Source: Oscillibacter ruminantium GH1
GTDB taxonomy: Bacteria > Bacillota > Clostridia > Oscillospirales > Oscillospiraceae
DNA: 64,000 bases
Assembly (NCBI RefSeq): GCF_000307265.1
Contig: NZ_DF158896.1
Location: forward strand, 408,675-472,674
Direction of reading: 5' to 3'
In this document: positions 17,289-25,993 of the stretch, piece by piece
Layout: each line of letters starts with the position of its first letter
How positions within the stretch are numbered: position 1 is the stretch's first letter
Notes under the pieces: generated by a model
Told to the model about the DNA's origin: nothing
What the model saw: only the letters and a program-made list of their open reading frames with translations
Databases searched by the model: none
Made by a program: the position numbers and the translations under genes

Positions 17289-17322
17289 GCAGATGGGGAG
17301 CGGCACGCCACTCTCCATCTGC
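17289..17322 (-). other. Intercistronic hairpin (second of pair)
   Basis: A 12-bp stem with one G-U type pair (GCAGATGGGGAG with CTCTCCATCTGC). It stands 41 bp downstream of the stronger hairpin at 17337-17364, in the untranslated gap between the lipoprotein gene and its ATPase. Confidence 0.55.
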
Positions 17323-17336
17323 ATGGGCGGGAGCGA

Positions 17337-17364
17337 CAAAGAGGGGGCAAAAGCCCCCTCTTTG
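17337..17364 (-). terminator. Intercistronic hairpin behind the lipoprotein gene
   Basis: Perfect 12-bp stem CAAAGAGGGGGC/GCCCCCTCTTTG with a four-base loop, 17 bp past the lipoprotein stop codon. It has no clean T-run, so it is more likely a partial terminator or RNA-stabilising end that keeps binding-protein levels above those of the membrane components. Confidence 0.65.
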
Positions 17365-17380
17365 CGGCAAAGCGGGAAGT

Positions 17381-18520
17381 TTACGGACGGACGGATTCAC
17401 GCAGGGCGATGGCCCCGTCGTTGTCGTCGATGGCGGAGGGCACAACCACAGAGCCGTCGATAATGCTCTGCTGTGCCGCTTCCAGAGCGGCCTTCGTCTC
17501 GTCGGAGGCGTATGTAGTGAAGTTCTTGTCGGTGACGATGCCAACGCCGCCCTCGGGAATGCCCAGCAGGATGTTCTGGCCGAACAGATCTTCGCCGGCG
17601 TCCCACTGGTCGAAGAACCAAACCAGAGAGTTGCCAATGTTCTTCAGGCCGGAGGTCAGGGTGATGGCGGCAAGGTCAGAGGAGAAGGTCAGCTCCTGAT
17701 CGGAGTCCACGCCCAGGAACCATGCTTTGCCGGTTTCCAGAGCGGCCTCGGCGGCGCCGTTGCCGGAGTTGCCGGCCACGCCCCAGATGATGTCGCACTT
17801 GTTGTCGTTGATCATGGACAGGCCGTATTCCTTGGCGATGGCGGTGTCCACGTAGTCGTTGGTATAACGGGTATCAATTTTCACGTCGGGGTTGATGCTC
17901 TGTGCGCCCAGAATAAAGCCGTACAGGAAGTCGTTGATAACGGGGCTGTCCATACCGCCGACAAAGCCCAGAACCGCGTCTTCATTAATGTTGGCAACGC
18001 TGGTGTCGGTAGTCATGCAGGCGGCAAACACGCCCATGAGATAGCCCAGATCATTCTGCTTGTAGTTGATGTTGACCACGTTGGGCTGGCTGGACTCAGA
18101 GTCAAAAATCAGATAGTGCTGGTCGGGATACTTGGCGGCGACTTCGTTCAGATATTCAGGCATCTGATAGGTGCCGCAGACCACCAGATCATATTCGCCC
18201 GCGTCGGATACCTCGTACAGGGTGGACAGCCAAGTGGGCTGGTCTTCGTCCGAGCCGCCCATCTCAATGGTGTTCAGGGTGATGCGGCCCGCATCGCGCA
18301 GCTGCTCAAGGCCCGACTCTGCCGAGTCAAAGAAGGACTTGTCGCCAAGGTTGCCGTTGACAAGATATGCCACATTGTACACCTTACCGCCTTCGGTGGA
18401 GCCGGAAGCCGCACCGGAACCGGAAGCAGCACCCGAGCCGGACGCGGCGGGGGTGCTTCCGCAAGCGGCCAGCGAGAATGTCATGGCCAGTGCAAGAGCA
18501 AGCGCAAACAACTTTTTCAT
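17381..18520 (-). CDS. BMP family nucleoside-binding lipoprotein
   Basis: A 379-residue extracellular solute receptor. MKKLFALALALAMTFSLAACGS is a lipoprotein signal with the lipobox LAAC, followed by a Ser/Gly/Ala-rich linker to about residue 50. The body has the BMP/TmpC pattern: VYNVAYLVNGNLGDKSFFDSAE, then GTYQMPEYL, GFVGGMDSPVINDFLYGF and DIIWGVAGNSGNGA. Members bind purine nucleosides. The ATG at 18520 has GGAGG nearby. It is first in the operon, has its own strong promoter and is trailed by two hairpins. Confidence 0.93.
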   Translation of the reverse strand: MKKLFALALALAMTFSLAACGSTPAASGSGAASGSGAASGSTEGGKVYNVAYLVNGNLGDKSFFDSAESGLEQLRDAGRITLNTIEMGGSDEDQPTWLSTLYEVSDAGEYDLVVCGTYQMPEYLNEVAAKYPDQHYLIFDSESSQPNVVNINYKQNDLGYLMGVFAACMTTDTSVANINEDAVLGFVGGMDSPVINDFLYGFILGAQSINPDVKIDTRYTNDYVDTAIAKEYGLSMINDNKCDIIWGVAGNSGNGAAEAALETGKAWFLGVDSDQELTFSSDLAAITLTSGLKNIGNSLVWFFDQWDAGEDLFGQNILLGIPEGGVGIVTDKNFTTYASDETKAALEAAQQSIIDGSVVVPSAIDDNDGAIALRESVRP

Positions 18521-18602
18521 GTAAAGAACCTCCAAAATATTTTATCCCAAAGTTCCTCGAAACCATGAAACCATGTGCTGTTCGGAACTTTGAGATGAAA
18601 TA

Positions 18603-18631
18603 ATTGTAGCGACTCCCCATGCAAATGTCAA
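18603..18631 (-). promoter_or_regulatory. Promoter of the nucleoside uptake operon
   Basis: On the minus strand TTGACA (18631-18626), 17-bp spacer and TACAAT (18608-18603), about 85 bp upstream of the lipoprotein start. No purine riboswitch-like fold was recognised in the leader. Confidence 0.8.
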
Positions 18632-18754
18632 TTTGGACCAGAAAATTTATCTGTTTTTCACAAAAAAAGTCAGGTATTTCCGGCAACGCAATCGTTTGCG
18701 GAAAAGAAGCGGGATATCCGCTCCCGTCCGGCCCGCCGGAGAGGGATTTTTCAA

Positions 18755-18783
18755 TTGTACATTGGGGGATTTAATGGTACAAT
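18755..18783 (+). promoter_or_regulatory. Promoter of the isochorismatase-like gene
   Basis: TTGTAC (18755-18760), 17-bp spacer, TACAAT (18778-18783), about 65 bp upstream of the coding start. The -35 departs from consensus at two positions. Confidence 0.6.
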
Positions 18784-18846
18784 TATAAAGGATCAGAGCA
18801 CATTGGCCCCGCCGAGGCGGGAAGATGGAAAGGGACGGGGAGCGAC

Positions 18847-19377
18847 ATGGACTGCTTATTTGTCATCGATTATCAAAAGGATTTCGTGGACGGGGCGCTG
18901 GGCTTTTCCGGCGCCGAAAAGCTGGACAGGGGGATCGCCGCGCGGATTCGGGAATACGGTCCGGGCCGCGTCTGGTTTACCCGGGATACCCACACTGCGG
19001 ATTATTTGAACACCAGAGAGGGAAAACTTCTTCCGGTGATTCACTGCGTAAAGGGTACGCCCGGCTGGGAAAATTACGGCGAGACTGCCAAGGCGCTGGA
19101 GGAAGTGAGGGCGGTGGGCATCGACAAGGCGGCCTTCGGCATGGACCTCGGCGACCCGGCGGTGCTGGCTGTTTTGCCAAAGGAGGCGGAGCGCATCGAA
19201 CTGTGCGGACTGGTCTCCAACATCTGCCTGATCAGCAACGCGGCGGTGCTTCAGAGCCGCTATCCGCAGGCCCGCATCGCCGTGGATGCGCGGCTCACCG
19301 ACAGTTTTGACCCGGTGCTCCATGAAAAGACACTGGATGTGCTGGCGGGATTGCAGGCGGAGATTTTGAACCGCTGA
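18847..19377 (+). CDS. Isochorismatase family cysteine hydrolase
   Basis: A 176-residue Rossmann-like hydrolase of the nicotinamidase/isochorismatase superfamily. The catalytic triad is visible: Asp in MDCLFVIDYQKDFVDGALG, Lys in GIDKAAFG and Cys in GLVSNICLISNA. The WFTRDTHTADYL stretch carries the Asp-x-His metal ligands typical of nicotinamidases, so nicotinamide to nicotinate is a reasonable but unproven activity. It stands alone between the divergent nucleoside operon and the beta-CASP gene, close enough for a salvage theme. Confidence 0.85.
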   Translation: MDCLFVIDYQKDFVDGALGFSGAEKLDRGIAARIREYGPGRVWFTRDTHTADYLNTREGKLLPVIHCVKGTPGWENYGETAKALEEVRAVGIDKAAFGMDLGDPAVLAVLPKEAERIELCGLVSNICLISNAAVLQSRYPQARIAVDARLTDSFDPVLHEKTLDVLAGLQAEILNR

Positions 19378-19455
19378 TGCAAAATTAAAAAATCAACCGT
19401 TCCGGCGGGGTAGCCTGCGGGGGCGGAATTATGATCAATACAGGGAGGATATTCC

Positions 19456-21057
19456 ATGAAACTCAGCTTTTTCGGCGCCGATCAGTGCGTCACCGGCAGC
19501 TGCCATTGCCTGGAGATCAACGGTAAAACCATCCTGATAGACTGCGGTTTGCAGCAGGGGCGGGATGAAGTCTCCAACGGGGAGTTTCCATTTAACCCCG
19601 CGAATGTGGATTATGTGCTGGTGACCCACGCCCACATTGACCACTCCGGCCGCATTCCCATGCTGATCCGGCAGGGCTTCCACGGGGAGATTCTCACCAC
19701 CCGCCTCACCGCGGACCTGATGCGCATCATGCTGCTGGACTCTGCCCATATTCAGGAGCAGGACGCCGAGTGGAAAAACCGCAAGGGTGAGCGCGCCGGC
19801 CGCGCGCCGGTGGAGCCGCTGTATACGATTGAGGACGCTCAGAAGGTGGGCGAGTTTTTGCAGACCTGCGAATATCAGGAAACGGTGGACCTGTGCGAAG
19901 GCGTGACCGTTCAGTTTGCGGATGCGGGCCATCTGCTGGGTTCCGCCTCTATTTTGATGACGCTGCGGGAAAACGGGGTGGAGAAGACCATCATCTTCTC
20001 CGGAGATATCGGCAATGTGGACCAGCCCATCATTCGTGACCCGGTTCATTTCACAGGGGCGGACTATGTGGTGATGGAATCCACCTACGGTGACCGGAAT
20101 CACACTGAGGTGTGGAGCTATACGGACGATCTGGCGAAAATCATCGACGAGACGATGGCCCGGGGCGGCAACGTGGTGATCCCCTCCTTTGCCGTGGGCC
20201 GCACACAGGAGTTGTTGTATTTCATCCGGGAGATCAAGGATAAGAACATGGTGAAGTCCAATCCGGACTTTCCTGTGTACATCGACTCTCCCCTTGCCAA
20301 GCAGGCCACCCAGATTTTCACCGGCGACCTCCGTGGATATCTGGACGAACAGGCGCTGGAGTTAGTGGCGGACGGTACCCATATGTTCAGCTTTTCCAAC
20401 CTGCACATGACCGAGACGGTGGACGAATCCCGGGCGCTGAACGAAGACCGCACGCCCAAGGTCATCATCTCCGCCTCCGGCATGTGCGACGCGGGCCGCA
20501 TTCGCCACCATCTTAAGCACAATCTATGGCGCCCGGAGTGTACCGTTGCTTTCGTGGGCTATCAGGGGGAGGGAACGCTGGGGCGGCTCCTGCTCAACGG
20601 CGCGGAAAGCGTCAAGATGTTCGGTGAGGAAATCAATGTTCGGGCGCAGATCGTGAACTACACCGGCCTTTCTTCCCATGCCGACCGGGATCATCTGCTC
20701 AGCTGGATTGCGGATATCAAGGAGCCAAAGCCGCAGCATGTCTTCGTGGTCCACGGCGACAGGGAGGTGGCCCCCTTCTTTGCCCAGACGATTCAGGGCA
20801 TGGGTTTTACCGCCCACGCGCCCCAGTACACCGAGGTTTACGATCTGGCGGCGGACGTTCAGCTGGAGCCGGGCTATCTGCCTGAGCGCAAGGTCAAGAC
20901 CGTGGAAGGAAGCAAGATTTCCCCGGCGTACGAGCGGCTGGTGTCCGTGGGCCAGATGGTGGTCGAAGCCATCAAGCGCGCCAAGGGCCGGGACAACAAA
21001 AGTCTGGCCAATTTTGCGGATCAGCTGAAAAAGGTGCTGGAGAAGTGGGAGGCGTAA
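19456..21057 (+). CDS. MBL-fold beta-CASP RNA-metabolising hydrolase
   Basis: A 533-residue metallo-beta-lactamase fold protein with an RNA-specificity (beta-CASP) insertion. The zinc motif VTHAHIDHSGRIP is near residue 60, GHLLGSA and FSGDIGN supply further ligands, and motifs of the beta-CASP part such as PSFAVGRTQELLY, SASGMCDAGRI and YTGLSSHADRDHL follow. Proteins of this build (YSH1/RNase J relatives) cut RNA, though the bacterial ones of this size are poorly characterised. It has an AGGGAGG ribosome site. It lies 106 bp ahead of rlmD; both act on RNA, which may be coincidence. Confidence 0.92.
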   Translation: MKLSFFGADQCVTGSCHCLEINGKTILIDCGLQQGRDEVSNGEFPFNPANVDYVLVTHAHIDHSGRIPMLIRQGFHGEILTTRLTADLMRIMLLDSAHIQEQDAEWKNRKGERAGRAPVEPLYTIEDAQKVGEFLQTCEYQETVDLCEGVTVQFADAGHLLGSASILMTLRENGVEKTIIFSGDIGNVDQPIIRDPVHFTGADYVVMESTYGDRNHTEVWSYTDDLAKIIDETMARGGNVVIPSFAVGRTQELLYFIREIKDKNMVKSNPDFPVYIDSPLAKQATQIFTGDLRGYLDEQALELVADGTHMFSFSNLHMTETVDESRALNEDRTPKVIISASGMCDAGRIRHHLKHNLWRPECTVAFVGYQGEGTLGRLLLNGAESVKMFGEEINVRAQIVNYTGLSSHADRDHLLSWIADIKEPKPQHVFVVHGDREVAPFFAQTIQGMGFTAHAPQYTEVYDLAADVQLEPGYLPERKVKTVEGSKISPAYERLVSVGQMVVEAIKRAKGRDNKSLANFADQLKKVLEKWEA

Positions 21058-21163
21058 ATCGCCCCCACAGGCTCGGTCTTCTGCTGCAGGTGACGCGATT
21101 CCACAAGCCCTGCGAAATTTCCCGTGCCGTCTTCGGCCCAATTTTTTCAATAAGGAAACATGT

Positions 21164-22537
21164 ATGGAACGTCTGTTGTTGAACAATTCCTATACCGGCA
21201 CGGTGGAGGGCTACTCCAGCGAGGGCCTTGGCATCGTCCGGATCGACGGCGCGGTGGTATTCGTACCCCGCGCCGTCCGCGGCGAGCGCGTTAAAATCCG
21301 CATCACAAAGGTTATGAAAACCTGCTACGCGGGGGAGATCGCGGAGCTTTTGACCGCCTCGCCGGAGCGGGTGGAATCGGACTGCCCGTATTTTGGCCAG
21401 TGCGGCGGCTGTGTCTACCGGCACATGAGTTACGCCGAAGAATTGCGGGCCAAAAAGCAGAAGGTGCAGGATGCGCTGGAGCGCATTGGGGGCCTTGATC
21501 TGCGGGTGGAGGAGATTTTGGGCGCGGACGACCCGCTCCACTACCGCAACAAGGCCCAATACCCGGTGGGAGGCGGCAATGCTGTTGGCTTTTACCGCCA
21601 GCGGAGCCACGAGGTTATCCCCGTGGAGCGCTGCCAAATCTGCGCTCCCGCCGCCGACGCCACCGCCGGGGCCGTGGCCGCGTGGATGCGGAAGTACGGT
21701 GTTCCGGCTTATGATGAGCGGACGGGGAAGGGACTGGTGCGCCATGTTTACGTGCGCACCAACAAAAAAGGCGAGAGCCTTTGCTGCGTGGTGCTCAACG
21801 GTAAAAATGCGCCCCGGGAGCCGGAGCTGGCCGCCATGATTTTGGTCGCCGCGCCCCAGACCGTTGGCGTGGTGCTCAACGGCAACACCCGTCCGGGTAA
21901 CGTGATTCTGGGGAATCGGTATCGAACACTCTGGGGACAGGATTTCTTGATGGACGAGCTGTGCGGCCTGATGTTCAAGCTGTCGGTGCCGTCGTTTTAT
22001 CAGGTGAACCGGGAGCAGGCCGAGGTACTGTACGGCAGGGCTGTGGAGTTCGCCGGATTGACCGGGGAGGAGACAGTCCTTGATTTATACTGCGGCGCTG
22101 GAACCATCACGCTGACCATGGCCGGAAAGGCAAAAAGGGTGATCGGTGCGGAGATCGTCCCCGAGGCCGTTGAAAACGCAAGGGAGAACGCCGCGCGCAA
22201 CGGCGTCCAAAATGCGGAGTTTTTCTGTGGTGATGCGTCGGAAATTGCCGCTAAGCTGGAGCGGGAGGGCCTGCGGCCCGATGTAATTACCGTTGATCCG
22301 CCCCGGAAGGGCTTGGCCCCGGAGGTGATTGGAACTGTCGCCGCCATGAAGCCGAAGCGGGTGGTGTACGTCTCCTGTGACCCTGCCACGCTGGCCCGGG
22401 ATTTGAAACACTTTGGGAAACTGGGGTATCAGGCGCACCGCGCTGTGGCGGTGGATCTGTTTCCGGGAACGTATCATGTGGAGACGTGCGTACTTTTATC
22501 CCACAAAAACCCACAAACATCTCCACCATCTTTATAA
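21164..22537 (+). CDS. rlmD: 23S rRNA (uracil-5-)-methyltransferase, C-terminus altered by insertion
   Basis: A 457-residue SAM-dependent enzyme of the RumA/RlmD/RlmCD family, which makes 5-methyluridine in 23S rRNA. An N-terminal TRAM domain (about 1-60) is followed by the Fe-S ligands DCPYFGQCGGC, the SAM motif LDLYCGAGTITL, DPPRKG and the catalytic Cys in VYVSCDPATLARDL. Normal sequence runs up to the family-typical end around YHVETCVLLS. The last residues (HKNPQTSPPSL) look foreign and are read from the inserted recombinase end, so the original tail was replaced. The enzyme should stay active because all catalytic motifs are upstream. Confidence 0.93.
   Translation: MERLLLNNSYTGTVEGYSSEGLGIVRIDGAVVFVPRAVRGERVKIRITKVMKTCYAGEIAELLTASPERVESDCPYFGQCGGCVYRHMSYAEELRAKKQKVQDALERIGGLDLRVEEILGADDPLHYRNKAQYPVGGGNAVGFYRQRSHEVIPVERCQICAPAADATAGAVAAWMRKYGVPAYDERTGKGLVRHVYVRTNKKGESLCCVVLNGKNAPREPELAAMILVAAPQTVGVVLNGNTRPGNVILGNRYRTLWGQDFLMDELCGLMFKLSVPSFYQVNREQAEVLYGRAVEFAGLTGEETVLDLYCGAGTITLTMAGKAKRVIGAEIVPEAVENARENAARNGVQNAEFFCGDASEIAAKLEREGLRPDVITVDPPRKGLAPEVIGTVAAMKPKRVVYVSCDPATLARDLKHFGKLGYQAHRAVAVDLFPGTYHVETCVLLSHKNPQTSPPSL
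22440..22537. other. Candidate left attachment site inside the rlmD 3' end
   Basis: The rlmD and recombinase reading frames overlap tail-to-tail by 64 bp (22474-22537), and family-like rlmD sequence ends inside this overlap. A serine recombinase placed so is the usual sign of site-specific integration. The crossover core is probably near 22474-22500 (GTGGAGACGTGC region). I did not find a second copy of this core downstream, so the right end is undefined. Confidence 0.6.
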
Positions 22538-24123
22538 ACAGGAAAATTGAATAAAATGGACTTCAGAGGTAGCTCTGATTCATCACATGGGAAAATCTCT
22601 ATTTCTTTGATTAGCGAAGAAATCAGAGATTTTTTCTCTTCATCACTGATTTTGTCATACACTTTATCAAAGTTTGCCAGTAGAGTGTAGATGTTTTCCA
22701 GTGTGATAGCATCTTGCTCCACAGCTTTGCGGCGCAGCTTTACATCCTCAATTTTTTCTTCCAGCTCTACAATGGTGTCATATAGTCCATCAAGGCGAAG
22801 GGTCATATCGTGGAGCTTGCGTTCTCTAAAACGAGTATCTTCCGGCAGACTGTCTATTTCATTTTCAAGACGGGTTTTATTAAGCTCAACCTCCCGTAGC
22901 TTGGATTCATAATTGCTTAGTTCTCTGTTTAAAGTGGAAGTATCAATTTCCTTACCTATCCTTGATTTGATTTCTGTTGCAAAATCTTGATTTTTAATCA
23001 ACTCTCTGATTGCCTCAATAACAAGCGGCTCTATGTCAGTTTTCTTGAGCATAGCTTTATAGTCGCAGCTTTTTCCCCGTGCGGTGCGAGCCTTACTGCA
23101 CACATAATAGTAAATCTCTTTATATGTACCGTCTTTGTTTGTCCAAGCGTGTTTGTTGGTGTACATCGGGCCACCGCATTTCGGGCATTTTAAAATACCA
23201 CTTAATAAGTGCGCTCTGTCCCGACCAATTTTAGACGGGGATTTAATGCCTGTTAATTCTCGTTTTACATGTGCCTTATTCCAGAGCGTCTCATCTATGA
23301 TAGCTTCGTGCTGACCGTCTGCAATAATGTATTCATCCTGGTGTACTTGGCGGTATTCGTTTTTTGTGCCCTTGACCTTTTCTCTTGTTCGTCTGCCAAA
23401 GGCAATTTTTCCAGTGTACACAGGATTGTCGATTATCATTCTGACAAAATGCGTACTCCATTGTGAAAGAGTACCGTTGGCACGTTTAATTTTTGGGATA
23501 CCCTGCAAATTAAGATAGTTAGCAATTTTATAAAATCCCATATTGCCGTTTACATATTTGTCAAAAATAATTCGTATCGCTTCGGCTTCATTTTCTTGGA
23601 TATAGAGCTGTTTGTCTTTGAGGTAGTAACCATAGGGAGCAAACCCACCATTCCATCCACCTTGACGAGCTTTTTCTTTTCGTCCGTTCATTGTCTGCTC
23701 TATGATATTTTCACGCTCTATTTCTGCAACGGCAGACAACACTGAAATCAAAAGCTTTCCGCTTGTTTGCGAGGAATCAATTCCTTCCTCAATGCAAATT
23801 AAGTTTACACCAAAGGATTGAACGTGTTCCAAAGAATTTAAAATATCGGCTGCATTTCTGCCAAAGCGGGAGAGCTTATAGACTAAGATGTAGTCAATCT
23901 CTAACCCATTTTCAATATCACACAGCATTTGTTTAAAAGCGGGTCTGCCTTCTATGGATTTGCCGGATTTACCAGCATCTTCGTAAATATCTACAATTTC
24001 CATTTCTTCTCTGTCTGCAAAACGTCTTAAGCTGTTTTTCTGCCCATCCAAGCTGAACCCATCAACCTGCATTTCGGTACTTACACGAGGGTAAAGTACA
24101 CATTTTTTTCCACTCCGATTCAT
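22474..24123 (-). CDS. Large serine recombinase (integrase)
   Basis: A 549-residue site-specific recombinase. The N-terminal resolvase domain (about 1-150) has the catalytic Ser15 in YPRVSTEMQ, then YEDAGKSGKSIEGRPAF and YKLSRFGRNAADIL. A recombinase domain and a zinc ribbon (LKCPKCGGPMYTN with YYVCSKARTARGKSCDYK) follow, then a long coiled coil near residues 400-490. GGAGGTCAACTAAT precedes the ATG. Its base composition is clearly more AT-rich than rlmD. It would catalyse integration and excision of the element at rlmD, and it appears intact. Confidence 0.95.
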   Translation of the reverse strand: MNRSGKKCVLYPRVSTEMQVDGFSLDGQKNSLRRFADREEMEIVDIYEDAGKSGKSIEGRPAFKQMLCDIENGLEIDYILVYKLSRFGRNAADILNSLEHVQSFGVNLICIEEGIDSSQTSGKLLISVLSAVAEIERENIIEQTMNGRKEKARQGGWNGGFAPYGYYLKDKQLYIQENEAEAIRIIFDKYVNGNMGFYKIANYLNLQGIPKIKRANGTLSQWSTHFVRMIIDNPVYTGKIAFGRRTREKVKGTKNEYRQVHQDEYIIADGQHEAIIDETLWNKAHVKRELTGIKSPSKIGRDRAHLLSGILKCPKCGGPMYTNKHAWTNKDGTYKEIYYYVCSKARTARGKSCDYKAMLKKTDIEPLVIEAIRELIKNQDFATEIKSRIGKEIDTSTLNRELSNYESKLREVELNKTRLENEIDSLPEDTRFRERKLHDMTLRLDGLYDTIVELEEKIEDVKLRRKAVEQDAITLENIYTLLANFDKVYDKISDEEKKSLISSLIKEIEIFPCDESELPLKSILFNFPVYKDGGDVCGFLWDKSTHVST

Positions 24124-24178
24124 ATTAGTTGACCTCCAATCAATGATTGGAAAACATCAATCCATAAGCACTGCTCTA

Positions 24179-24340
24179 TTAGACATCACGATTGATTTCA
24201 TCTAAAACCTCTGCACCATGCTTTTCTATAATCCGAGAAAGTACATTGATAAAATCCTGATATGCTTTGGTTTTCTCATAAGAATTAGGCGGTGCAGCAG
24301 CCGTAGCAGTAGGAACAGGTGCATTTTTGATATTTTCCAT
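24179..24340 (-). CDS. Small protein preceding the recombinase
   Basis: A 53-codon reading frame with GGAGGTG 7 bp before its ATG. The product starts MENIKNAPVPTATAAAPPNS, a proline/alanine-rich head, followed by a helical, acidic tail ending EVLDEINRDV. It lies 55 bp upstream of the recombinase on the same strand. I do not recognise a named family. It could be an accessory or excision-related factor, but only size, ribosome site and position support it. Confidence 0.6.
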   Translation of the reverse strand: MENIKNAPVPTATAAAPPNSYEKTKAYQDFINVLSRIIEKHGAEVLDEINRDV

Positions 24341-24393
24341 TCGCAATCACCTCCAAGTGTCTTGCTTACATAAAGTATAAGCGTATCGACGGT

Positions 24394-24764
24394 TTATGAA
24401 AAGTTTGTCACTGTCTCATTTATAGTAAAACCAAGCACACCGCAAATTTTGATAAAACAAAAATGCGGTGCGGTTAGTTTTAACAGTTTGCCGTATTTGC
24501 CACGCACCCCGGCAAGGGGATATTTTGAGCTGCCGTTAGCGAAAGCATATATGCTTTTGGCATCATAGTCCCGCAATACCGTATGTGCTTCTCCCAAAAG
24601 CCACGCATACCGCAGGAACTCCCCCTCAAGTCTGTGGGAGGTCGTGAGAAAGTATCATTATCCCTTATGTGTGTTATGGCGACGAACGTGCTACCGTTCG
24701 GTCTAATGGCTGCATTTATCGCTCCAACGGCTGTAATACCCATGCTCATAAAGGCTCTCGTCAA
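24394..24764 (-). other. Conserved-looking non-coding or relic stretch
   Basis: Two overlapping minus-strand frames (products starting MSMGITAVGAINAAIRPNG and MGEAHTVLRDYDAKSIYAF) share one stretch, which is unusual for a real gene; neither has a good ribosome site. I recall similar paired frames from other clostridial mobile elements, which suggests a conserved DNA or RNA feature such as a transfer origin rather than protein. The part up to 24953 holds nothing further that I can support. Confidence 0.35.
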
Positions 24765-24953
24765 TTATTTGGTTTCCTTTTTGTCAAGGGTGTTACAACG
24801 GTCATCATGGCGATGCCCATTATGTCGCTTTGCTTTTCAGCCACATAAGTTTCGTACTCAAAATATCGTATATTCAGTTGTCAAGGAACATAGAAAAGGA
24901 TTTTACCTCCCTCTATATACCCTGACTTTTTTCCTTAGGGAACGGAACATGAT

Positions 24954-25376
24954 TTAGAAAAAACTTTTTAGATATTTTTCTATGGTATGTAAACCTCTTT
25001 CTATACCAATGCGGACAGCTTTTTCACTTACCCCTTCTGCTTTGGCAATGGCTGTTTTACTCATACCCATAAAATAATGAGCATAGATCCGCTTTGCCTG
25101 CTTGTCCGGCAGAGAAGTAATGGCAGCGTGAAGTTGCTGGCTTGTAAGCTTACGTTCGTAGATTTCATCGGGTGAGAGAGAAGCAAACAAGATGTCATGT
25201 TCAATTCCATCCCCACGGTTAAGAGAGTAGTGTGCTTTGTAGCGGTATTTCTTTCTCTCATATGCCGCTTCAGCTCTTGCAGATTCCTCAAAGATAGCAA
25301 ATAGCTCATCTGGCACTTCTACAAAGGTGTCTTGTGTGTAGTAAGGGTAATAATCTTTCAGATTAATTGTTTTCAT
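24954..25376 (-). CDS. Sigma-70 region 4-like regulator of the element
   Basis: A 140-residue protein. The C-terminal third (SLPDKQAKRIYAHYFMGMSKTAIAKAEGVSEKAVRIGIERGL in pieces) is a sigma-70 region 4-type helix-turn-helix. The N-terminal YYPYYTQDTFVEVPDELFAIFEE head is typical of small sigma-like proteins of Tn916/Tn1549-type conjugative elements. The ATG at 25376 is preferred over one 12 bp upstream because AAAGGA is then properly spaced. It probably controls element genes; no transfer operon remains to be controlled. Confidence 0.8.
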   Translation of the reverse strand: MKTINLKDYYPYYTQDTFVEVPDELFAIFEESARAEAAYERKKYRYKAHYSLNRGDGIEHDILFASLSPDEIYERKLTSQQLHAAITSLPDKQAKRIYAHYFMGMSKTAIAKAEGVSEKAVRIGIERGLHTIEKYLKSFF

Positions 25377-25463
25377 GGTTTTTACCATCCTTTCGATTTT
25401 TGGGTTTACTGAAGTCGAAAGGACAGCGGTGGAGAACGGCAGCGAGGCTCTATAAACGCAAAA

Positions 25464-25491
25464 ATGCCCGACTGAAAATACAGTCGGGCAT
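25464..25491. terminator. Hairpin upstream of the sigma-like gene
   Basis: Perfect 11-bp stem ATGCCCGACTG/CAGTCGGGCAT with a 6-base loop. It lies in the otherwise gene-free stretch 25389-25736, which has no other feature that I can support. Confidence 0.6.
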
Positions 25492-25736
25492 AAGTGGAAA
25501 TATTAACCTTTACTTGGTGATGTGTGTGTTCATATTGAAAGCCGTAATTTCCCGCTGGTGGGTGTAGGCTTTTTTTGATGAATAGAAATTAGGTGGAGTA
25601 TGAGAGTTAAAAATAAACACAGCGATACCTCCTTGATACCGCCGTGTCTACAAAAAAGGGCAACACCCTCCGTTTGTCCAATTTTTCAAAAGGAAAACGG
25701 CGGCCTTGCGTTAAATGCGAGTTTCATATTACAAGT

Positions 25737-25990
25737 CTATTTTCTTCCCCTAAATTGTTTTTTCAGAAGTGATTCCTGTATCAAATACTGTCTGTATGAA
25801 CCTATCACTTGCGATTTCTTTTCGTCACTGACATACTGTAAAAAGCACTTAAATAATATTATCCATTCCTCATACGCTATTGCAGAGGTCTGATAATTTG
25901 ATATTCCATGCCTTTTTCTCAGTTCTTTTAATTGTCTGTACGAAAAAATCCTTTTAGAAAAGGTTCTATTATTTTTATAACAATAACAAA
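25737..25990 (-). pseudogene. C-terminal fragment of an unrecognised gene
   Basis: A minus-strand frame ends at 25737 with basic sequence (IQESLLKKQFRGRK). Coding-like sequence is seen only back to about 25990, where LYLDFICYCYKNNRTFS meets the antisense of the relaxase fragment. The frame stays open beyond but there it is antisense to that fragment. No start codon with a ribosome site is seen. I do not recognise the family. It is best read as a gene truncated at a recombination junction near 25990-26000. Confidence 0.4.
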
Positions 25991-25993
25991 TAA

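Noticed and set aside
18632..18754. Purine riboswitch in the nucleoside operon control region
   Set aside because: The stretch is upstream of the mapped -35 and no conserved purine-aptamer core was recognised in the short leader.
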